Source of the DNA: Kordia sp965283645 | GTDB lineage: Bacteria; Bacteroidota; Bacteroidia; Flavobacteriales; Flavobacteriaceae | DNA length: 64,000 nucleotides | Assembly: GCF_965283645.1 (NCBI RefSeq) | Contig: NZ_CBDIPG010000001.1 | Location: forward strand, 4,340,001-4,404,000 | Reading direction: 5' to 3' | Shown here: positions 35,048-44,644 of the stretch, in pieces | Layout: each line of letters begins with the position of its first letter | How positions within the stretch are numbered: position 1 is the first letter of the stretch | Notes under the pieces: model-generated | Seen by the model: only the letters and a program-made list of their open reading frames with translations | Databases searched by the model: none | Told to the model about the DNA's origin: nothing | Made by a program: the position numbers and the translations under genes

Positions 35048-36673
35048 TTATTGTTTTATTATTTTTGCCGTAGTCACTTTTGTATTTGAATACATTTTCA
35101 CAATGTACATACCTGTTTTCTGAGTATTTAAATCAATTGTGTTTTGATTTGAAGTAATGATCAATTTGCCCAATAGATTATATATTTCAACTTTGTCAAT
35201 ATTTCCATGTATGGTAATGATATCTTTTACAGGATTCGGAACTAATGAAAATGGTTGACTTTCAACTGTTGGAGTGTTTAAAAGTGTGCATCCTGTAAGA
35301 TTAGGATTTTGTTCTACTGGTGGACCTGGTATTAAATCTCGATTTGTAAAGGCAGCATAGTCACTTGCATATCGCAATACTCTAAAAGTTAAGTTTGGAG
35401 AAGCTGTTGAATCATCTCCTTGCGAAAGAATACCCGTAGGTGTTACTGGATTTATGTATTCCCATACAACTTCTTCTGTTGGTGTAATTTCAAAAAAACG
35501 TCCATCGTCACCATCACAAATTAATGTGTTTCCATTTGGAAGTCTTTGTGCACTTGATAAAATTCGTGAATGGAAATCGGTTTCTACTGGATCTTTGTAG
35601 GTATAATTTGTGCTTGCTGGACCATATGCAGTTCCAGAAACATATGTATATACACCTTCAGAATCTTCTGGTGGCGTTATAATATCTATTTGCGAAACAC
35701 TAGGAATACGACTGAAACCATTATTAAATACGATTATTTTTCGTGCATCTTCTAGTCCGTCAGCAATGAAATGTGGATAGTGTTGACCAAATAATTTCTG
35801 ATCAGTGGCAGTTCCTCTTTTGTACGATTGTGGATTTCCCCAACGGTATAAGAAATCTCCGCCTCTATTTTTGTCGCCTCCTGTGTTTGAAGCGGCTTGT
35901 GCAGTTGTTGTGCTGTGATCAATTATGTATATTTCGCTTAAAAGTCTGGAACTAATCACAATTTGATCAAGTCTTTCATCGTATTGAATTGAGTTGAAGT
36001 GTAGCCAATTTGCATTTCCTGCAGAACTTCCAAGGAAATTGATATCAAGTAGTTGCGGATTGTCTTCAACGATTCCGAAATTATCTTTAGTAGCATCAAA
36101 GTCTTGAATTAAGTGATCTTTTGCATTCCATTCCCAAACAATATTTGCTGTATTTGAACCAATAGGTTGAAGTTCTAAAATTTGTTCATTAAACAGTTTT
36201 CCTTGATTAATTTCACTTGGATTTCTTCCAGCTTGAATTGCTTCAGCTTCCGTTATAGTAGTTACGGCTAGCATTAATATATTTCCATTTGGCATGGGAA
36301 ATACATCGTGATGTTGTGAAACAGTAGTAGAAGAGTAGGTGTATTCCCAAAGTAAATTGCTATTCCAATCATATAATTCTATTTTTCCACCAACTCCACC
36401 AAAGTTAATAGCTGCATTGGCAATTCTTCCTGCACGAAGTAAATTTCCATTTTCTAGTAAATAAACAGCATTACCAGGAGAAACGGTGCTAGTCCACTGA
36501 TTTACAACTTCTCCACAATTATTGATGAGATACGTTTCCGTGTGTCCGGCTGGTGCATAGAGTGTATATCCGTCAAAAGTACCTTGATTGTTAACAATGG
36601 TTCCTACAGTGTTTTGGGCTTTTATACAGAAAGTTAGTAGTAAAGTGACATATAGCAAAAGGTATTTTTTCAT
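35048..36673 (-). CDS. Arylsulfotransferase-like secreted protein with T9SS sorting domain
   Basis: 541 residues. Signal peptide (MKKYLLLYVTLLLTFCIKAQ), then a propeller typical of the ASST family, with HHDVFPMPNGNILMLAV, NWLHFNSIQYDERLDQIVIS and a late RLPNGNTLICDGDDGRFFEI. The last ~70 residues (FSLVPNPVKDIITIHG... to AKIIKQ) form a type A T9SS C-terminal sorting domain, so the protein is exported across the outer membrane and anchored or released. ASST enzymes move sulfate between phenols; whether the active-site histidines are kept needs alignment. It lies between two SusCD operons on the same strand but beyond a terminator. Confidence 0.85.
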   Translation of the reverse strand: MKKYLLLYVTLLLTFCIKAQNTVGTIVNNQGTFDGYTLYAPAGHTETYLINNCGEVVNQWTSTVSPGNAVYLLENGNLLRAGRIANAAINFGGVGGKIELYDWNSNLLWEYTYSSTTVSQHHDVFPMPNGNILMLAVTTITEAEAIQAGRNPSEINQGKLFNEQILELQPIGSNTANIVWEWNAKDHLIQDFDATKDNFGIVEDNPQLLDINFLGSSAGNANWLHFNSIQYDERLDQIVISSRLLSEIYIIDHSTTTAQAASNTGGDKNRGGDFLYRWGNPQSYKRGTATDQKLFGQHYPHFIADGLEDARKIIVFNNGFSRIPSVSQIDIITPPEDSEGVYTYVSGTAYGPASTNYTYKDPVETDFHSRILSSAQRLPNGNTLICDGDDGRFFEITPTEEVVWEYINPVTPTGILSQGDDSTASPNLTFRVLRYASDYAAFTNRDLIPGPPVEQNPNLTGCTLLNTPTVESQPFSLVPNPVKDIITIHGNIDKVEIYNLLGKLIITSNQNTIDLNTQKTGMYIVKMYSNTKVTTAKIIKQ

Positions 36674-36737
36674 AGCAATTTATGGTTGAGGAAATCGTAA
36701 TTGATTTTCAAGTGTGAAAAGTAAAGAATATTGGAGT

Positions 36738-36773
36738 AAAAAAAAACTGCCTATGAATAAAATTCATAGGCAG
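36738..36773 (-). terminator. Rho-independent terminator of SusCD locus B
   Basis: A 12-base-pair stem, CTGCCTATGAAT (36747-36758) with ATTCATAGGCAG (36762-36773), has an AAA loop and is followed on the minus strand by nine T residues (36738-36746). It is placed 37 bases after the last locus-B gene. Confidence 0.92.
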
Positions 36774-36809
36774 CTTATATTTCGAATTGATTTTTATAAT
36801 TAAACCAAT

Positions 36810-37709
36810 CTATTCATTACATAAGTTTAATGCAATTGGTCCTGCTGAAGATCCTGCTGTGTAAGCGGCAACTAAGTTTCCACTTGGCGCATAGATTTCA
36901 AAAGAAATTTCTCCATAGTTATCACCTGGAAAAAACCAATCTGCAGTTAGAGTTCCTACGGGAATTGTAATGGTATCAGTTCCGTCATTTGCCTCATCGA
37001 TACAATCAAATGTATCTGGCTCGTAAGGAGTACATAAACCAACTTTAAATACAGTTCCGTCATCTAAAGTGATCGTGATAGGAGCAGAGCTATTACCAAT
37101 AGTTTGCCATCCATCTCCATAAGAGTCATGCATATCTATTGTCCAAACACCTGGAGGTGGTGGCGCAATACAAACAACTGTTGATGAAAAAGTATGATCC
37201 GCTGATTGATTGTCAAAGTTTGCACTTACATCAGAAAATGTACCTTGAGAATTTGAAACTGCTAATCTGTAGTTAAATGTGTCTCCACCTTCTAGGTTAG
37301 ATGCATCAATACCTAAAGCGGTAATAATATCAGATCCAGAAAAGGTTATGTTTACTTCTGGGTATTGAGCGTCTGCTGCAGATGTAAAGCTTGAAGCCTC
37401 TGAAGTGTATAATAATGCTTCTGCTGCATTAATACTTTCTCCTGTTAAGCTAACATATACTTCTACTTTAGTAATATCTGCTCCTCCTGCTGGAGAAACT
37501 AATTGATAGTCTTTAGAGAAGCTTGAGCTACCTGGGTCTAATTTGTTAACATTTGTAGAACCATTTGTAGTGATTTCTGAAGCAAAAGGCACTCCAGTAT
37601 TGATCAAATCTCCAAAGTCGATAGGTAATGTCTCGTCGTCAGAGCAGCTACTGAACGCTATAGCCATAGCGCCAAGTACTAAGAATGATTTTAATAATTT
37701 ATTTTTCAT
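36810..37709 (-). CDS. SusCD-associated lipoprotein (locus B)
   Basis: 299 residues with lipobox FSSC (Cys about 22) and SDDETL after it. The N-terminal Ig-like domain (about 35-175) ends ADHTFSSTVVC, the same kind of junction as in the two locus-A lipoproteins. The second domain begins GVWTIDMHDSYGDGWQ, a DSYGDGW motif common in flavobacterial secreted proteins, and contains two further cysteines that may pair. Third and last gene of locus B. Likely surface-exposed, ligand unknown. Confidence 0.75.
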   Translation of the reverse strand: MKNKLLKSFLVLGAMAIAFSSCSDDETLPIDFGDLINTGVPFASEITTNGSTNVNKLDPGSSSFSKDYQLVSPAGGADITKVEVYVSLTGESINAAEALLYTSEASSFTSAADAQYPEVNITFSGSDIITALGIDASNLEGGDTFNYRLAVSNSQGTFSDVSANFDNQSADHTFSSTVVCIAPPPPGVWTIDMHDSYGDGWQTIGNSSAPITITLDDGTVFKVGLCTPYEPDTFDCIDEANDGTDTITIPVGTLTADWFFPGDNYGEISFEIYAPSGNLVAAYTAGSSAGPIALNLCNE

Positions 37710-37720
37710 AATTTATTTTT

Positions 37721-39415
37721 TTATTGAATAAATCCAGCAGGATTGTTATCCCAGAATACTTGTTCTGATAATCCAGGTTTTTGAGTGATATTTATATTTC
37801 TATCAACCGTTACGTTAGGATATAAGAACGATCTTGGGAATCCACCAGTACCTAGTAATGTAGGTTGTAAATTGGTTGGTGCTCCAGTTCTTCTGTAAAG
37901 ATTATATCCTTCAACTCCGTTTCCGTACATAGCTAACCAGTATTCTTTACCGATAATAGCCATTCTTTCTGTGTCATTAGTCGCAGCCATGTATGAAGCC
38001 ATTAGATCTGTTACATAATCATTGATATCTGTAGCATCTGACGTGTTTGTAAAATCTCCAGGGTTTGGTAAAAATCCAATTACTGTTTCCATAGAAGATC
38101 TAACTCCTTGCTCAAGCATAGCGGCAGCATCATCAGCTGTTCCTAAGTATAAAGATGCTTCAGCTCTCATGAAGTATACGAAAGAGTCTAGCATGATTGG
38201 CCAAGTTCCTGCACCAGCAAGTCCTTGTCCGCTTCTAACTCTTTCAGCATCGTTGTCGTCAAAACGACCACCAACTGGATACACTCCAAACGTAGTTCTT
38301 TTAGTGTTATCTGGTGGAATACCTTGATTGTTAGCGTGGTCTCTACCCCAGTATCCATCTCCTCTACCAAATAATGAACAGAATGGTAATGGAACTGCTT
38401 GCATTGCGTCAATTGGCGCGTATGTAGCAGGTCTTGGGTCATTCCAACAGTCAATTTCAGTATCTAATGTAGCTGCATCTGTTGGGAACGAGTTTACTTG
38501 TCTGTATGTGTAGTATCTTAAACGAGGATCATCAGTACCTTTTTCAAGTGTTAATGCCCACATTAAGTAGTTAGGAATATATTCACCTGTGTTTGCAGCT
38601 TCATACTCTTCAACGTAATATGGGTGCTTACTTTGTGGATTTAATGAAGTTCCAGATACCCATCTGAAATCATCGGCACTAGAAGTAATGATATCTCCAG
38701 CTGCTAGTATAGCATTAATTCCTGCGGTAGAACCTGCTGGATCAATAAGTCTTTTGTTTAAATAATACTTAAGTTTAAGTGTATTTAAAAACTTTGTCCA
38801 TTTGTCCATTGTATCACTGCTATCTTCTCCGTAAAATAAATCATTAAAGTCAGGAGTTAGGTCTGAATCAATATTAGCAAAATCAGCTAATGCCAAGTCT
38901 AATTCAGCGAAAGCTGCATCATATACATCAGATCCTGAATCAACATTAGGAAATACTGTACCTGTATCGCCTTGTAATGCTTCTGAATAAGGAACATCGC
39001 CAAAATAATCTACAAGTGTCATTAATGTGTATGCTTTAATAATTCTAGCAACACCAATGTGTCGATAGCTACCACTAGTTGTAGCAATAGGAATTAAAGC
39101 TTCCACTTCATTTAAAACATCAGCATATCCAGTAGTCCACATGCTTGCTATATTTGCGTTTGAATTATTGAAGTTTACTTCATATGTGTCAAACATGTAC
39201 TCTGATCGTACAGCTTCTGCTCCAGCTTCTGTAGCTTCAGCAAAGAAAGCTTGAAAGTTGAACTGAATAAGGTTTAAACTTCCATTCTCGTTCAACGTTG
39301 TTGGCGTTGGTACATTTGGGTCTACTAGTATATCTAATTCTGTTGTTTCACAAGAGAATACAAGTATTAGTGCTAGCAACCAAAATAAGTTGTTATTTTT
39401 TATTTTCATTGTCAT
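37721..39415 (-). CDS. SusD/RagB family nutrient-binding lipoprotein, SusD-like_2 type (locus B)
   Basis: 564 residues. Signal and lipobox end VFSC; the start may be the ATG at 39415 or the one two codons later. Landmarks of the second SusD subfamily are present: IIKAYTLMTLVDYFGDVPYSEAL, WTKFLNTLKLKYYL, and the C-terminal EYWLAMYGNGVEGYNLYRRTG and RNINITQKP. It follows susC by 5 bases. It binds the substrate on the surface and caps the barrel. Subfamily differs from the locus-A SusD, so the two systems probably take different substrates. Confidence 0.93.
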   Translation of the reverse strand: MTMKIKNNNLFWLLALILVFSCETTELDILVDPNVPTPTTLNENGSLNLIQFNFQAFFAEATEAGAEAVRSEYMFDTYEVNFNNSNANIASMWTTGYADVLNEVEALIPIATTSGSYRHIGVARIIKAYTLMTLVDYFGDVPYSEALQGDTGTVFPNVDSGSDVYDAAFAELDLALADFANIDSDLTPDFNDLFYGEDSSDTMDKWTKFLNTLKLKYYLNKRLIDPAGSTAGINAILAAGDIITSSADDFRWVSGTSLNPQSKHPYYVEEYEAANTGEYIPNYLMWALTLEKGTDDPRLRYYTYRQVNSFPTDAATLDTEIDCWNDPRPATYAPIDAMQAVPLPFCSLFGRGDGYWGRDHANNQGIPPDNTKRTTFGVYPVGGRFDDNDAERVRSGQGLAGAGTWPIMLDSFVYFMRAEASLYLGTADDAAAMLEQGVRSSMETVIGFLPNPGDFTNTSDATDINDYVTDLMASYMAATNDTERMAIIGKEYWLAMYGNGVEGYNLYRRTGAPTNLQPTLLGTGGFPRSFLYPNVTVDRNINITQKPGLSEQVFWDNNPAGFIQ

Positions 39416-39420
39416 TTTTT

Positions 39421-42400
39421 TTAGAATGTTACTTTTATACTCATACCGTATCTTCTAGAATTCCAAGAAGTTAAGTAGTCAAATCCTTGAGAGTTACCAA
39501 CTCCTAAACTGTTAAGTTCTGGATCGTAGTTTACGCTATCAGGTGTGTTGAATGCTTTTACCCATAAGTTTTGACCTGAAACCGTAAATGATACATTTCC
39601 GAAAGGAGTTTTGTCTAACCATTTTTTTGGTAATCTGTAGGTAAGAGATGCTTCTCTTAATCTAATGTGTGTAGCATCATAAACTAATAGTTCATCAACA
39701 CCAAAACCAATATTGTTAAAATATGCTTCAGTTGACGTTACTTGAATGTCATTTGGTTGTCCTGTAGATTGACGAACACCTGGTAATACGATACTTTGAG
39801 TTCTATCAAAATCAGTGTCTTCAACCAGTCCTCTACCAACTAATGCTCCTACAGTAGTAGCATAGATGTCACCACCTTGTTGGTATTCCCACTGCATGTT
39901 TAGAGATAAGTTTTTCCATGTGATTCCTGTATTTACAGTTGTAAACCAGTCTGGGTTTGGATCTCCAATAATACCATTTGTAGGATCTTGAATCCAATAT
40001 CCGTTTTCATCAACTAAACGATTTCCATCAGCATCTCTTAATACTCTGCTACCTACAATAACACCTAATGGTTGTCCATTGATTGCGGCATTGGTAGGTG
40101 TAGAGAAGATACCTCCGTATTGGATTTGCTCTCCTTCATCAAGTCCTTTAACTTCGCTTTCGTTTTGCGTGAAGCTACCTGTGAATTTAAGCTCAAAGTC
40201 TTCTGTTTTTAGTGGAGTAATGTCAAATCCAATTTCAAAACCTTTGTTAAGTACATTACCAATGTTTGTAAATGTACTTGTGTATCCTGTTTCAGGAGCT
40301 AAAGGTCTTTGGATAATTTGATTTTCAGTATCTCTACTATAATAAGTAAAGTCAAGTCCAATTCTATTGTTTAAGAATCTTGTTTCTAGACCAAATTCGA
40401 TTTCTTTCGATAATTCAGGTTTTAACCCTGGGTTTGGTAAGAAATTTGGAATACCTGTTGTTACAGTTCCGTTTCCTGCAGGAGTTTGGAAAATGTTTGG
40501 AACTAATGATATAACACTTCTTGTATTATATGGTCCAGGGAAACCTGGAGATGTACCATAACCTGCTCTAAGTTTTAAGAAATTTAAACCTCCTTCAGAT
40601 CTGATTTCTGGGAAAGCAGAAGTAGGGACGAATGACATACTTACACCAGGAGAAAACTGTGATCTGTTTTCTTGCTCTAAGGTAGAGTTCCATTCATTTC
40701 TTAAAGATGTGTTTAAATATAAAAAGTTTTTATATGAGAATGTTCCAGAAACATAAGCGGCAACGTTGTTTTGTTCGCTAAATGTTTGGTATGTAAGATT
40801 GTTATCTGCAAATACTGTTCCTTCAATAATTGTACTTGAATTACTAAAGTTTAAGTGATTCCATAAACCAAATACGATTTGATCTCTACTTTCAGAACCA
40901 TCTCTTTCAAATATTTGACGCTTAGTTGTAGCACCAAAAGTACCTTGGAAAGCGAAGTCTTCTGATATTTCTTTATCAATCGAAACTAATAAAGAGTGAT
41001 CCCATATTGTAAATCTCTCAGAAGTTGTTTGTAAATATCCATTTGGATGCAAACCATCATTTGATCCTTTGTTAATTACACGTCTTGATCTTGTATTTTG
41101 ACTATCAATACCAAGTCTGTAAATGAATTTTAACCAATCTGTTGGGTCATATGATACAACAAAATTAGAAAACACACGGTCTGTACTGTTTTTATCCTGT
41201 GTATTGTTTAATACCCATGCTGGGTTTGTACGGTCATTTCCACCTCTATACCAAACACTTTCTCCTGTTACAGGATGTTGTGAAGGTAAGCTGATATCAA
41301 CACTTCGTGGTAAGTAAAGAATATTCCAAATAGAAGCAATACCTCCAGTTCCAGCAGTTGAAGACGTTACGTCACTACCAGTAGAAGCATCTGTAAATGG
41401 ACTTCTAATATCTGTTTTAGCAATACTAATTTTACCAGAAACACTAAAGTTATTAGACATTTTAAAGTTTCCACCAACAGAGAAGTTATCTCTTCGTAAT
41501 CCATTGTTTGGAATAAATGACTGATCATCTACGTGTGCATAAGAAGCGTTAAAACTTCCTTTGTCAGAGAATGCTCCGGCAACGTTTACAGAAGTACTAC
41601 TAATAGTACCAGTCTTAAAGAAATCTTCTTGACTATCATAAGGTCTGTATGCTACAGTTGGAGAATCTAACTCAGGTCTGTTAGGATATAAAACAGATGG
41701 CTCAACTCCAAAGTTGTTTAAGATAGATGTTCTAAACGCATTGTCAATAGTTTCTTGACTATCAAAACGAGCTCCCCAGTTACTAAAGAATGCTCCATAT
41801 ACGTTTTGGAAACCATTACCCCAAGTATCTTGGTAGTCTGGTAAAACAATACTGTTAAAGAAAACAGATTGGTTTACAGTTACTTCCATTTTTTTGTTAG
41901 CATTTTTTCCTGTTTTTGTAGTAATTAAGATTACTCCATTTCGTCCTTCACCTCCATAAAGAGCAGTTGCACTTAAACCTTTTAAGATACTTACGCTTTC
42001 AATGTTGTTAGGATCGATATCCGCAAATCTACTACTTACGTTACCAGATTGGAAATCAGCTGAACTTGCAGATTGGTTTGCACCACCAGATGATCCATCA
42101 AACGGAACACCATCTACAATAAATAATGGTTGGTTTCCACCAGTAATAGAAGATTGCCCTCTAATAATAATGTTAGAACCACTACCAGATACACCTCCAG
42201 AACCAGTAATACGAACACCAGAAGCTTTACCACGCAATATCTTACCAATATCCGTATCTGCTTTCTGCTCTAGGTCTTTACTGTCTACAGTTGATACCGC
42301 ATATCCTAAGGCTTTTTTCTCTTTCTTAATACCTTGTGCAGTAATAATCACCTCTTCAAGCTGATTGTCTGCAGGATCTAAAGAAATATCGATTTTGTTT

Positions 42401-42664
42401 GAAGCTCCGACTACAACTTCTTTTTTACCGTAACCAATGTAACTAAATACTAAAGTCTGTCCTTTACTAGCTTTGATGTTGTAAATTCCATCAAAATTGG
42501 TAGAGACTCCTGTATTCGTTCCTTTGATTACTACACTAGCTCCCGGTAACGGAAGACCAGATTCGTCGGAAACAGTACCAGAGACTAGTTTGTTCTTGTG
42601 CAAGCGCTAGCTGCACCATTAACGCTAATAAAAGCGTTAATACTCCATTAAACTTTGTTCTCAT
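39421..42664 (-). CDS. SusC/RagA family TonB-linked transporter (locus B), apparent frameshift after signal peptide
   Basis: The main frame (1,060 codons from a TTG at 42603) has the regulatory-like domain VSGTVSDESGLPLPGASV, the TonB plug (IIRGQSSITGGNQPLFIVDG) and a barrel ending SIKVTF, but no signal peptide. It is closed upstream by an in-frame TAG. A perfect SusC signal peptide (LTLLLALMVQLALAQ) starts at the ATG at 42664 in another frame, which stops at 42536. Comparison with locus A shows one extra base, at about 42586. Corrected, the protein is 1,080 residues. It is a disrupted allele, a sequencing error or, least likely, +1 frameshifting. Confidence 0.85.
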
Positions 42665-42720
42665 TGTGTTAATTATTTGAATTAGCTATTCCAAAAATCC
42701 TAATAATATGTTAATATTCC
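42665..42720 (-). promoter_or_regulatory. Conserved susC leader (locus B copy)
   Basis: Minus-strand ATTAACATATTATTAGGATTTTTGGAATAGCTAATTCAAATAA lies upstream of the ATG at 42664. It matches the locus-A leader except for a few changes, one of them a 1-2 base indel after GGATTTTTGG. Confidence 0.6.
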
Positions 42721-42776
42721 TATTTTTTTAAGGAAAAAAGTGACTCTAATTCAAGAAAAGATATGTTTAAGTCTTG

Positions 42777-44462
42777 TTAAAAGGAAGTAGATAGACTTAT
42801 ATGAACCTTAGATTCAGATAGTTTAATGCTGGAGTCGTCAGTTTTTCCAACAGCATAATTAATTTTTAACAGTCCAGATTTTGACCGAATCCCCAATCCG
42901 AAGCCGAAACCGTACAATTTTGCAGTTGTATTTGTTAAATCGTCTTGGAAGTAGGTAAAGTCTATAATTGAATGTACATACGAGTTGCGTGATAAAATAT
43001 ATCTGTATTCCGTGTTAATAGTGCTATAAAGTGTCGCTTCTAAGCTGTTTTCATTAAAACCTCGTATGGATTGAATTCCTCCAAAACGTAATTTCTCATT
43101 GGTAAGGTATGTGTCAGAGAATAATGCTTCGGAAGTATTATTTATATAAATGAAATTTCTATTATTCAGTTCCCAAAGATAATTTCCAGTAAATGAAACT
43201 TTACTTTGTTCGTTTTTCTCTGAATCATTTTTTCGATTTCCTATCTGACCTTCTATCTGTACAATAGTTTTGTTGGGAAATATGCTAAAACTATTATTTC
43301 TTTTGTTGTAAGTGTAGCCTGCGGTGGTGAAAAAACTCTTATAATCGTCAATTGCAGTATTGGAATTATCGTCTAAAAGGTTGTTAGATTCCGTTTGTTG
43401 TATTCCTAAATGAACTTGATTATTTTGATTAATCTGATAAAAAGTACTGAAAGTTGTATTTACAGTAGTAAATAAAGAGTCGCGTTTAAAAATATCTAAC
43501 GCCGCATTCACACCAATAGGAGAATTAAAAATATAAGGAACTCTCAAATCTGCTAAAAATTTTGTTTGCTTATTTCCGTCGTTCTTCCATAAAATATTAA
43601 ACTCTTCTCCCGAATTCAAATTATTAATCAATTTCAAATCAAGATAACCGTTCAATTTCAAGTTTCCAGTGTCTTCATCTGAATTAAATCCTATAAAGCC
43701 ATCAAAAAAATTACTCTTTACTTTTTCTACATATATATATAAGGTAGTAGAATCTTTAGTAAATAGTAATTCTGGGTCTTTCAACTGTCGTGCAAATCGT
43801 AGTTGATCAATTCGTTTTGTTTGCGTTGTAATTTCTTCTTTATTGAAAACTTTAGAAGTAAGTCTCAAATAATTTTTCACATACGATTTTGGAAATTTCT
43901 CATACCCTTTAATGATAATCTTGTCCAATCTTCTTTTTTCGATTACTTTAATATCTAAATCCGCAATAACAATATCATCTTGTTTGACAATGTTTTTAAG
44001 CTGTACTTCTGCAAAAGGATTTCCGGTGTTCTGAAAATTAGCAACTAAGGCTTCTAAAAAGGGAGTAAGGTTTTCTGGTGCGATATTAAGATATGAATCG
44101 GTAAAATCTAAACTAAACGCACTTAATACATCTAAGTTCATTTTTTCCTTCTCGTAGTATATCTTAAGAGATGTGTATTTTGAATTTAGGTTGAAGGTAC
44201 TCTCGTAAACTGAATCATTCAACTTTTCTAATTTCGAATACGAAGCGTGAAAATAGCCAATAGTGAAAAACTCTTTTTGAAGCAAATTGAGTTCATCTAC
44301 AATAGATTTAATATTTTCGTGTGATGTTCTGTAATTTGTACCGTCAATAATAATTTGTTCAGCTTCATTGCTTCCTTTTACGTTTAATGTTTGACTATTC
44401 ATAAAAGAAAAACAAAAAAGCAAAAAAAATAAAAATAGAATATGTATTGACGATTTTTTCAA
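42777..44462 (-). CDS. Omp85/BamA-like outer-membrane protein
   Basis: No ATG precedes the signal peptide. The TTG at 44462 is preferred over the TTG at 44480, since it gives a normal KKSSIHILFLFFLLFCFSF signal peptide; an in-frame TGA bounds the frame upstream. About 561 residues. The POTRA-like periplasmic part (about 20-240) includes RRLDKIIIKGYEKFPKSYVK, and the C-terminal barrel has LRFGGIQSIRGFNENSLEAT, which is the RGF signature of the Omp85 superfamily. BamA itself is longer (about 800+ residues) with five POTRAs, so this is a shorter paralogue of unknown client. Divergent from the ribosomal operon. Confidence 0.8.
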   Translation of the reverse strand: MKKSSIHILFLFFLLFCFSFMNSQTLNVKGSNEAEQIIIDGTNYRTSHENIKSIVDELNLLQKEFFTIGYFHASYSKLEKLNDSVYESTFNLNSKYTSLKIYYEKEKMNLDVLSAFSLDFTDSYLNIAPENLTPFLEALVANFQNTGNPFAEVQLKNIVKQDDIVIADLDIKVIEKRRLDKIIIKGYEKFPKSYVKNYLRLTSKVFNKEEITTQTKRIDQLRFARQLKDPELLFTKDSTTLYIYVEKVKSNFFDGFIGFNSDEDTGNLKLNGYLDLKLINNLNSGEEFNILWKNDGNKQTKFLADLRVPYIFNSPIGVNAALDIFKRDSLFTTVNTTFSTFYQINQNNQVHLGIQQTESNNLLDDNSNTAIDDYKSFFTTAGYTYNKRNNSFSIFPNKTIVQIEGQIGNRKNDSEKNEQSKVSFTGNYLWELNNRNFIYINNTSEALFSDTYLTNEKLRFGGIQSIRGFNENSLEATLYSTINTEYRYILSRNSYVHSIIDFTYFQDDLTNTTAKLYGFGFGLGIRSKSGLLKINYAVGKTDDSSIKLSESKVHISLSTSF

Positions 44463-44567
44463 ACTAAAAAGTGAATGCAAGTGTTGTCAAAGTAACGTAA
44501 AAAAACAGGATTTAATGTGTTTAAAAGCTTTAAAAAATTAATCTTATTGAAAATTAAGTCGTTAAGA

Positions 44568-44598
44568 TTTGAATAATTGGAAATAATACTTACCTTTG
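44568..44598 (+). promoter_or_regulatory. Promoter of the ribosomal superoperon
   Basis: TTTG at 44568-44571, a 19-base spacer and TACCTTTG at 44591-44598 match the Bacteroidota primary-sigma consensus (TTTG / TAnnTTTG) with no mismatch. The start would be near 44603-44606, about 40 bases before rpsL. Confidence 0.85.
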
Positions 44599-44601
44599 CC
44601 G

Positions 44602-44615
44602 CCCTCTAAAGAGGG
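44602..44615 (+). promoter_or_regulatory. Hairpin at the 5' end of the rpsL transcript
   Basis: CCCTC-TAAA-GAGGG forms a five-pair stem with a TAAA loop directly at the predicted transcript start, followed by TTTT. It may protect the 5' end or regulate translation; it is too short to be sure. Confidence 0.5.
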
Positions 44616-44644
44616 TTTTAACATCAAAATATATTTAATAATAG

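Noticed and set aside
42002..42364. 120-codon plus-strand ORF inside susC locus B
   Set aside because: Antisense to the TonB plug region of susC; no signal peptide, motif or start context.
44399..44462. Calling the Omp85-like protein BamA
   Set aside because: At about 561 residues it is too short for five POTRA domains plus barrel; it is a shorter superfamily member.
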